From Mucilaginibacter sp. UBA4741 (GTDB lineage Bacteria; Bacteroidota; Bacteroidia; Sphingobacteriales; Sphingobacteriaceae): DNA of 20,410 bases. Every line of letters begins with the position of its first letter. The stretch's first letter is position 1. Position numbers and translations under genes: made by a program. Location of the stretch: contig DHIR01000186.1 of the NCBI GenBank assembly GCA_002403905.1, positions 1 through 20,410 on the forward strand. The letters are read 5' to 3'. This document shows, one piece after another, positions 14,845 through 20,410 of the stretch. The notes under the pieces were generated by a model. That model saw only the letters and a list, made by a program, of their open reading frames with translations, made no database searches and was not told the origin of the DNA.

Positions 14845-16143
14845 ATGGCAGATCCAGGTGGTGAACCTTTACCTAAAAATGATTCTTTTATAGCCTTACG
14901 TTATAAAGATTTTCGCTCGTACCTGGGCATGAAGTTTTTCTTCACGTTTGCTTACCAGATGCAGGCTGTTATTTTAGGTTTTTATGTTTACCAGTTAACC
15001 AAAAGCGCTTTTGCATTGGGGTTAATAGGCTTGGCTGAAGCTATTCCATCCATTGGCATTGCTTTATATGGCGGATATATTGCCGATAAATCTGAGAAAA
15101 AGAAGGTGCTGCTATTTGTATTCTTCGCGGTATTGTTCTCCTCCATCGTAATGTTTACCATCACCTTAAAAAGTATGGAGGCTTACATCCATGCCGGATG
15201 GATCATCCATATATTATATGTAATGGTTTTTTGCAACGGAGTAGCACGCGCGTTTTATAACCCGGCCGCTTTTACCATACTGGCACATAGTGTACCTAAA
15301 GAAATTTACCCCAACTCCAGCAGTTGGAACAGTTCAAGCTGGCAAATAGCCTCTATTTTGGGCCCATTGTTTGGTGGGCTGATCTATGGTTTTTATGGTA
15401 TAACGGCAACTTTTAGCGTAATCATTATATTCTTGATGGTGGCGCTGGTTTGTGTGTTTTTCCTGAGAAGATATCCGCCGGTTTATGTTCCTAAAGAAAG
15501 CATGTGGGAAAGTTTATCAGAGGGTATTCACTTTGTATTCCACAATAAAATGATGATAGGTGCCATGAGTTTGGACCTGTTTTCGGTGTTTTTTGGCGGT
15601 GCAGTAGCATTGCTACCGGTATTTGCTAACGAGATATTGCATGTTGGTCCGCAGGGCTTAGGCATAATGCGCGCCACTGCATCATTAGGCGCGGCACTGG
15701 TTATGCTGGCTATGGCACGCATATCGCCTATGGGTAAACCCTGGCGCAATTTGTTGATAGCAGTTACAGGTTTTGGTTTATCCATCATCTGCTTTGCTTT
15801 ATCCCGTAATTTCTACCTATCTCTATTGTTTCTATTTACCGAGGGTGGGTTCGACAGTATCAGCGTATTAATACGTGGCACCATTATGCAGATACTAACG
15901 CCTGATAGTATGCGCGGGCGGGTATCAGCAGTAAATCAAATGTTTATCGGTTCATCTAATGAGATAGGCGCTTTCGAATCAGGTACAGCAGCTAAGCTAT
16001 TGGGTACTGTACCATCCGTATTATTTGGCGGCAGCATGACGTTGCTTATTGTGAGTATCACCTACTTTAAAACAAAGAAGCTTATTCCTCTATCGTTACA
16101 CGAGGTATCAGCTCCCGAAATTAAAAAGGAGATAGCTGTATGA
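14845..16143 (+). CDS. MFS exporter, EntS-like (MFS_3)
   Basis: A 432-residue major facilitator with about 11-12 hydrophobic segments and a charged cytoplasmic start (ALRYKDFRSYLGMKF, the usual opening of EntS-type exporters). The loop between helices 2 and 3 reads GGYIADKSEKKKVL, the family's version of GxxxDRxxRR. YNPAAFTILAHSVPKE (about 139-154) is the conserved segment before helix 5, and DSMRGRVSAVNQM lies in the second half. Relatives export enterobactin, drugs or other small molecules; the substrate here cannot be told. A TAATTTTG box (14833-14840) sits 4 bases before the ATG without a clear upstream partner. The next gene starts within its last codon (ATGA overlap). Confidence 0.9.
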   Translation: MADPGGEPLPKNDSFIALRYKDFRSYLGMKFFFTFAYQMQAVILGFYVYQLTKSAFALGLIGLAEAIPSIGIALYGGYIADKSEKKKVLLFVFFAVLFSSIVMFTITLKSMEAYIHAGWIIHILYVMVFCNGVARAFYNPAAFTILAHSVPKEIYPNSSSWNSSSWQIASILGPLFGGLIYGFYGITATFSVIIIFLMVALVCVFFLRRYPPVYVPKESMWESLSEGIHFVFHNKMMIGAMSLDLFSVFFGGAVALLPVFANEILHVGPQGLGIMRATASLGAALVMLAMARISPMGKPWRNLLIAVTGFGLSIICFALSRNFYLSLLFLFTEGGFDSISVLIRGTIMQILTPDSMRGRVSAVNQMFIGSSNEIGAFESGTAAKLLGTVPSVLFGGSMTLLIVSITYFKTKKLIPLSLHEVSAPEIKKEIAV

Positions 16144-16343
16144 GAGCAAAAACAAGGATATTAATATTTATGATGGCAATGCTCATCACAGCAGCAGTTT
16201 TTGTTTTAATAGAGACACTGATATTTAACGGAGATTTAAAACAATCAATAACATTAGGCCTGGTAGCAGGCATTGGCGCAGCTATCGGCATGATGATCTA
16301 TTTAAATTATCTGAAACAGAAATATTTAAAAGAAAACAAGTAG
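16140..16343 (+). CDS. 67-residue two-helix membrane protein, unknown function
   Basis: A short protein with two predicted transmembrane helices (about residues 7-28, ILIFMMAMLITAAVFVLIETL, and 38-56, ITLGLVAGIGAAIGMMIYL) joined by a short polar loop (FNGDLKQS), with a basic tail (KQKYLKENK). Positive charges at both ends favour both termini in the cytoplasm. Its ATG overlaps the stop of the MFS gene by four bases, so it is translationally coupled to the exporter and may assist it. I do not recognise the family. Confidence 0.8.
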   Translation: MRAKTRILIFMMAMLITAAVFVLIETLIFNGDLKQSITLGLVAGIGAAIGMMIYLNYLKQKYLKENK

Positions 16344-16379
16344 TGCTACCCGGCTATTAACATCCGGTAAAGTATAATA

Positions 16380-18143
16380 TTAGTCTACTTCAACTGTATC
16401 TTTCTCGCCAATTTGCTGCCTCCACATAGCATAGTATAACCCTTTCTGATCTAACAGCTCGCTGTGCTTACCCGATTCAATGATACGGCCTTTTTCAAGC
16501 ACGTATACCCTATCGGCATGCATAATGGTTGATAAACGGTGAGCGATCAAAATGGTTATATGGTTGTTAAATTCTGACACATCTTTAATCGTCTCGGTTA
16601 TTTCCTCTTCTGTTAATGAGTCTAATGATGATGTTGCTTCGTCAAACACTAACAGATCTGGTCTGCGCAATAAGGAGCGCGCGATGGATAAGCGTTGCTT
16701 TTCGCCGCCCGAAACCTTTACACCGCCTTCACCTATCACCGTATCCAAACCATTGCTGGCACGGGCCATTAAAGTTTGGCAAGCGGCACGTTGCAGTACA
16801 TCCAAACATTCTTCATCAGTAGCGCCCGGGCGAACGAATAATAAATTCTCGCGTATAGTGCCCGAGAATAGCTGTGTATCCTGGGTTACAAAACCTATTT
16901 TTTCGCGTAGCTGATCAAGGTCAATTTCATTACTCGGTATATCATTATAGGTTATATCACCCTCTAATGGCTGATACAAACCAACCAGCAATTTAACCAA
17001 TGTAGTTTTACCCGAACCAGACGGACCGACAAAAGCAATAGTTTCGCCGCTATTGGTTTCAAAGTTGATATGGTTAAGCGCGTTACGATTTGCGGTTAAA
17101 TGCTTAAAAGTTACATTATCAAAAGTTAGCTTGGTTATTTTCTCTACTAAGACTGGTTTTTCCGGCTTAACGTCAATCGGTGTTTCTATTATCTTTTTAA
17201 AGTTAGCTAACGATACTTGTGCCTCCCGCCATGACTGAATAACATTACCTAGTTCTTGCAGCGGGCTAAACAAGAAGAAAGAGTAAAATAAAAACTGGAA
17301 GTAATTACCTGGTGTTAGTGTATTTTTAAATATCAGCATGAGCAATACTACAATCATGGTACTACGCACAAGGTTTACAACTGTACCTTGTATAAAGCTC
17401 ATACTACGCACAAATTTTACTTTTTTAAGTTCCAGGTCCAGTATCTTATAGGTAGTTTTATTTAAACGTTCTATTTCTTGTTTAGCCAATCCTAAACTTT
17501 TTACCAATTCAATATTCCGTAATGATTCTGTAGTCGATCCGGCTAAAGCGGTAGTTTCTGATACGATACTTTTTTGTATTGTTTTAATACGCTTGCTTAG
17601 TAAAGAGCTTACTATAGCGATAACAGGTATAGCGGTAAAATAAACCAGGGTAACCTGGTAATTTACTTTTAAAGAGTATATGATCACAAATATCATCCCT
17701 ATCAGACTCACAAACAGCACGCTGATAAATGAGGTTATAAACTTCTCGCAGTCTAGTCGTACCTTTTGTAAAATACCCAGAGTTTCGCCGCTTCGCTGAT
17801 CTTCAAAAACCTGGTATGGCAATTCAAGCGAATGTTTTAAGCCATCGCTATACATTTGCGCGCCGGTTTTAAGTACAATAATATTAGTAAAATAATCCTG
17901 GAAATTTTTAGCTATCCGCGATACCATAGCCGAGCCAACCATCAGGCCCACTAATATTAATGAGCCGTGTAAGCGATAGGCATAAGTGAAGATCTTACTA
18001 TCAGGGGGCAGTATATAGTTATCTAGTACCTTTCCTGTCAAGAGTGGGTCTACCAGCGAAAAACCTATGTTAATGCCGGCCAATACCAATGCAAGTACTA
18101 CTGTCCATCGGTAATTTTTTAAATAAGATAATAGTATTTTCAT
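16380..18143 (-). CDS. ABC exporter, fused membrane and ATPase domains (multidrug type)
   Basis: A 587-residue half-size exporter, probably a homodimer in the inner membrane. Residues 1-310 form six helices (first INIGFSLVDPLLTGKVLD); the ATPase domain has Walker A GPSGSGKT (373-380), Q-loop Q421, signature VSGGE (477-481, a common variant of LSGGQ), Walker B LLVFDE (497-502) and H-loop H535. All ATPase residues are intact. It resembles the MdlB/LmrA-like multidrug group more than MsbA, and differs clearly from the exporter in the glycan locus. A terminator separates it from frr upstream, so it needs its own promoter; a TATTTTTG box (18159-18152, minus strand) lies 8 bases before the ATG but has no paired upstream element. 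Substrate unknown. Confidence 0.9.
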   Translation of the reverse strand: MKILLSYLKNYRWTVVLALVLAGINIGFSLVDPLLTGKVLDNYILPPDSKIFTYAYRLHGSLILVGLMVGSAMVSRIAKNFQDYFTNIIVLKTGAQMYSDGLKHSLELPYQVFEDQRSGETLGILQKVRLDCEKFITSFISVLFVSLIGMIFVIIYSLKVNYQVTLVYFTAIPVIAIVSSLLSKRIKTIQKSIVSETTALAGSTTESLRNIELVKSLGLAKQEIERLNKTTYKILDLELKKVKFVRSMSFIQGTVVNLVRSTMIVVLLMLIFKNTLTPGNYFQFLFYSFFLFSPLQELGNVIQSWREAQVSLANFKKIIETPIDVKPEKPVLVEKITKLTFDNVTFKHLTANRNALNHINFETNSGETIAFVGPSGSGKTTLVKLLVGLYQPLEGDITYNDIPSNEIDLDQLREKIGFVTQDTQLFSGTIRENLLFVRPGATDEECLDVLQRAACQTLMARASNGLDTVIGEGGVKVSGGEKQRLSIARSLLRRPDLLVFDEATSSLDSLTEEEITETIKDVSEFNNHITILIAHRLSTIMHADRVYVLEKGRIIESGKHSELLDQKGLYYAMWRQQIGEKDTVEVD

Positions 18144-18158
18144 ATAATCCCCAAAAAT

Positions 18159-18193
18159 AAAAAAAGGGAACGGCTAAGTAGCTCATTCCCTTT
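18159..18193 (-). terminator. Intrinsic terminator of frr
   Basis: On the minus strand AAAGGGAA (18193-18186) and TTCCCTTT (18170-18163) form an 8-bp stem, with an inner GCT/AGC pairing, followed by a run of seven U residues (18165-18159). It begins 20 bases after the frr stop and lies before the ABC exporter. Confidence 0.85.
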
Positions 18194-18213
18194 AATTTGA
18201 CAATCAGGTTAAA

Positions 18214-18777
18214 TTAAACCGTCATTATATCTTTTTCTTTAGCTTCTGATAGCTGATCTACCTTAACAATATAGGCATCAGTTAGCTTTTGTATCTCGGC
18301 TTCGCCGGCCTTCATTTCGTCTTCTGATACACCTTCGGCTTTTAGTTTGCGAATCTTTTCGTTAGCATCCTTACGTACGTTACGGATAGCTATTTTACCG
18401 TTCTCGGCCTCGCCTTTGGCTTTCTTAGCCAAGTCACGCCGACGCTCTTCTGTCAACGGCGGCACATTTATGCGGATGATAACACCATCATTTTGAGGGT
18501 TAACACCAAGGTTAGCCTCCATAATAGCTTTTTCAATAGCGCTTAATAGTGATTTTTCCCAGGGTTGTACCACAATCGTACGCGCATCGGGGGTGTTAAC
18601 CGTCCCAACCTGGTTTAAAGTCGTTGCTGTACCATAGTAATCAACATACACATCATCCAGCATAGAGGGGCTTGCCTTGCCGGCACGTATTTTATTTAAT
18701 TCGCCGTCTGCATGGTCAATTGCTCGGTCCATTGCCGCTTTAGCGTCTGTTACTTGTTTTTTAATGAGTTCGCTCAT
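18214..18777 (-). CDS. frr: Ribosome recycling factor
   Basis: A 187-residue protein (E. coli 185) that, with EF-G, splits the post-termination ribosome. The family's core is complete: helix 1 with LNKIRAGKASPSMLD (27-41), beta domain with TIVVQPWEKS (67-76), LGVNPQNDGVIIRINVPPLT (90-109), EERRRDLAK (110-118), and the helix with IRNVRKDANE (131-140), where R132 is the rRNA-contacting arginine. In many bacteria frr follows pyrH; here the gene upstream is an efflux adaptor, so frr is probably transcribed on its own. A TATTTTTG box on the minus strand (18801-18794) lies 16 bases before the ATG, but I see no matching upstream element. Confidence 0.97.
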   Translation of the reverse strand: MSELIKKQVTDAKAAMDRAIDHADGELNKIRAGKASPSMLDDVYVDYYGTATTLNQVGTVNTPDARTIVVQPWEKSLLSAIEKAIMEANLGVNPQNDGVIIRINVPPLTEERRRDLAKKAKGEAENGKIAIRNVRKDANEKIRKLKAEGVSEDEMKAGEAEIQKLTDAYIVKVDQLSEAKEKDIMTV

Positions 18778-18821
18778 TGCTTTGTTTTTTTGACAAAAAT
18801 AGTAAAAAGTATGAAATAGCC

Positions 18822-18923
18822 TTATAGTGGCTTGCCATTATCTTCGGGCCATGGATTAAGCAATTCTAAGCCATCAATGTTTTTAAAATCTGCAATATTG
18901 TACTCGCTACGGTAGTCTACTTG
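18822..18923 (-). pseudogene. Coding-like 33-codon tail without a start, possible gene remnant
   Basis: After a TAG (18926-18924, minus strand) a frame stays open for 33 codons to a TAA at 18824-18822. It has no ATG or GTG. Its translation, QVDYRSEYNIADFKNIDG then LELLNPWPEDNGKPL, has protein-like composition and codon use similar to its neighbours. It overlaps the last bases of the adaptor gene in the -1 frame. It could be the 3' end of a deleted gene, or an extension of the adaptor lost through a frameshift, or chance: an open run of this length is not rare. I do not recognise the sequence. Confidence 0.3.
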
Positions 18924-20260
18924 CTATCCTTATTCTCTGTAAATAGTTTTGATTTGTCTACCTTCTCTACCAAATCGCCATCTTTTAATGTTTTAGATAT
19001 GGCCGGGTAAGGGGCAGATACTACCTCATCGCCTGCTTTAAGGCCGGTTAATATCTGTATATACATATCATCCTGTATGCCGGTAGTTACCTGTACCTGT
19101 TTAACTTTGCCTGCATTATACACAAATACGTATTCTTTAGTAGGCGCGTTATTTGCTGTTTTAACAACTTTGGTATTGTCCTTTTTAGGGCCATTCATAT
19201 CTGTCTTCTTCTCATCGCGGGTAGTAACCGATTGTATAGGTACCGCCAACGCTTGGGTATGATTAGTGTTAATATCAACTGTAGCAGTTAATCCCGGGCG
19301 GAAAGGTGATGGATTATCCGTAGTTTTTTTAAGCAGATCTACGTATGATTTTGGATCTATCCTAACCTTAACAGTAAAGTTGGTAACCTGGTCGGCAGTG
19401 GTACCTACCACATTTGCCGAACTGCCTATCTCTGTAACAACACCTTTAAACTTCTTGCCTAAAAATGCATCTACTTCAATTTTTGATGAATCGCCTACCA
19501 CTATACGATTAATATCATTTTCGTTCACATCAACGTTAACGTCCATTTGGCTAAGGTCTGATATGGTCATGATCTCAGTACCGGCAAATTGAGCTGTACC
19601 TAAAACACGTTCGCCTTTTTCAATTGAGAGTTTAGAAACCACCCCATCAACTGGCGAATAAATAGTTGTCTTATATAAATTGTCCTGCGCTTCTTTAACC
19701 GTTGCTGATGATTGCGCCAGGCCATAAGTTGAACCTATTACGTTTTGCTTTGATGCTTCTAACGATGCTTTTGCACCTTCGTAGCTGGCTTTGGCATTAT
19801 CAAACTCGGCAGCGGTAAGTACTTTATTATCATAAAGCTCTTTACTGCGTTTGTAAATAGCCGACTGGTTTGTAAAAGTAGCCTCAGCTTGCTTTAGCAT
19901 TTGGCTTGAATTACCAACACTGGCTTTTTGCGAGTTGTATGATGCAACCGCACGTTCATAGCCCGATTTTAAAATATCCGGACGTATTTTACAAAGCAGC
20001 TGGCCTTTTTTAACCACATCGCCCTCTTTAATTGGCAGCTCAACCACCTCGCCTGATACTTCGGGGCTTATCTTTACTTCAACATGCGGTTTTATTTTGC
20101 CGCTGGCAGATACAGTTTCATTGATATCGCGTACAGCAGATTTTTCTGTGGCAACCTGAGTTTTATCAGATTTACCGATCAGGCCGGTAGCTTTACCTAT
20201 TATCAGTAGTACAGCTACTACGCCAAGTGCTATCAGAATATATTTTGTAGTTTTTCCCAT
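18917..20260 (-). CDS. Periplasmic adaptor of a tripartite efflux pump (HlyD/RND, MacA-like)
   Basis: A 447-residue membrane-fusion protein that bridges an inner-membrane pump and a TolC channel. It starts with a short basic segment and one hydrophobic helix (about 6-27, KYILIALGVVAVLLIIGKATGL), an uncleaved anchor. The lipoyl half-motif follows (ISPEVSGEVVELPIKEGDVVKKGQ), then a long coiled-coil hairpin (about 105-205), the second lipoyl half (IYSPVDGVVSKLSIEKGERV), a beta-barrel with the family's GLTATVDI, and the membrane-proximal domain. The tail KLFTENKDSK is polar. The gene begins 14 bases after the TolC-family stop and is its operon partner. No pump gene follows; any permease must lie upstream, outside the window. 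Macrolide/lipid export is typical of the family but not proven here. Confidence 0.9.
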   Translation of the reverse strand: MGKTTKYILIALGVVAVLLIIGKATGLIGKSDKTQVATEKSAVRDINETVSASGKIKPHVEVKISPEVSGEVVELPIKEGDVVKKGQLLCKIRPDILKSGYERAVASYNSQKASVGNSSQMLKQAEATFTNQSAIYKRSKELYDNKVLTAAEFDNAKASYEGAKASLEASKQNVIGSTYGLAQSSATVKEAQDNLYKTTIYSPVDGVVSKLSIEKGERVLGTAQFAGTEIMTISDLSQMDVNVDVNENDINRIVVGDSSKIEVDAFLGKKFKGVVTEIGSSANVVGTTADQVTNFTVKVRIDPKSYVDLLKKTTDNPSPFRPGLTATVDINTNHTQALAVPIQSVTTRDEKKTDMNGPKKDNTKVVKTANNAPTKEYVFVYNAGKVKQVQVTTGIQDDMYIQILTGLKAGDEVVSAPYPAISKTLKDGDLVEKVDKSKLFTENKDSK

Positions 20261-20274
20261 GATTGTTCAGGATA

Positions 20275-20410
20275 TTAAAGTGTTATGGTGTTACCCAGGT
20301 AATAGTCAATTATTTTGCTTCTGAAAACGACGCTGTATTTAGCCTCGATCATGTCGTTTTGTGATTTGTTAAAGTTGGTAACCGCGGTATTATAATCAAG
20401 CGAGTTTACC
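20275..20410 (-). CDS. TolC-family outer-membrane efflux protein, C-terminal end only
   Basis: The last 44 codons of a gene cut by the right edge. The translation ends NSLDYNTAVTNFNKSQ, then NDMIEAKYSVVFRSKI, then IDYYLGNTITL-stop. This is the usual end of Bacteroidota TolC proteins: a final helix (A/N-x-Y-x-x-A) and the EAKYxxVFKxKILDYYLG tail. With the adaptor 14 bases downstream it forms the outer-membrane exit of a tripartite efflux pump. Most of the gene, including its start, is outside the window. Confidence 0.8.
   Translation of the reverse strand, partial: VNSLDYNTAVTNFNKSQNDMIEAKYSVVFRSKIIDYYLGNTITL

Noticed and set aside
16347..16369. A terminator between the 67-residue gene and the second ABC exporter
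   Set aside because: TACCCGG and CCGGTA can pair only with a bulge, and no U-tract follows on either strand; too weak to list.
16552..16914. A 120-codon plus-strand frame inside the second ABC exporter
   Set aside because: It is antisense to the conserved ATPase motifs; similar shadows arise opposite all ABC ATPases.
18917..18926. A programmed -1 frameshift joining the adaptor to the orphan tail
   Set aside because: No slippery heptamer is present at the overlap, and the adaptor already has a normal length and polar end.
1..20410. A defence island, prophage, integrative element or transposon
   Set aside because: No transposase, integrase, phage, restriction or toxin-antitoxin gene is visible; outside the glycan locus the genes are ordinary housekeeping and transport genes.

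Overview
The window looks like chromosomal DNA of a Bacteroidota bacterium, most likely family Sphingobacteriaceae (Mucilaginibacter/Pedobacter type). Several things point there: promoter-like pairs of the Bacteroidota form TTG...TAnnTTTG, few Shine-Dalgarno sequences, an OmpA-family porin with a thrombospondin-type-3 calcium loop, a DUF5672 protein, and AT-rich coding with TTA/AAA/AAT codons. The genus is inferred from protein style and was not tested by a search.

Positions 2-7682 form a surface-glycan locus. It starts with a membrane acyltransferase cut by the left edge (+ strand). A minus-strand run read from about 7710 down to 1007 follows: two GT2 glycosyltransferases, two tandem GT-B-like (GT9-like) paralogues, an MsbA-type ABC exporter and a DUF5672 putative glycosyltransferase. 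A good promoter lies just upstream of the first GT2 gene. A 96-bp inverted-repeat element sits between the paralogues and the exporter and supplies the stop codon of one paralogue. The set fits assembly and export of a lipid-linked oligosaccharide or polysaccharide; the product is not identifiable.

Positions 7683-8199 are a 517-bp non-coding region. It holds the glycan promoter, a GC-rich stem-loop repeat, a 13-bp A/T-only perfect inverted repeat and four copies of a 42-bp tandem repeat that runs up to the meaB gene. meaB (G-protein chaperone of methylmalonyl-CoA mutase) then converges on pepP (Xaa-Pro aminopeptidase); a hairpin terminator lies between them.

Positions 10458-12662 hold a divergent pepP/ompA promoter region, a highly expressed-looking OmpA-family gene with a strong terminator, and a promoter whose upstream element lies inside that terminator. 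This promoter would drive a 50-residue membrane protein, ridA and recG as one transcript. An EntS-like MFS exporter and an overlapping 67-residue membrane protein follow.

Positions 16380-20410 are on the minus strand: the 3' end of a TolC-family gene, an RND/MacA-type periplasmic adaptor, a short coding-like orphan tail, frr (ribosome recycling factor) with a clear terminator, and a second ABC exporter.

I see no CRISPR array, phage, transposase, toxin-antitoxin or defence locus, and no RNA gene. The most unusual items are the 42-bp repeats before meaB, the repeat-derived stop codon, the uncharacterised tandem GT-B paralogues and the 50-residue membrane protein.
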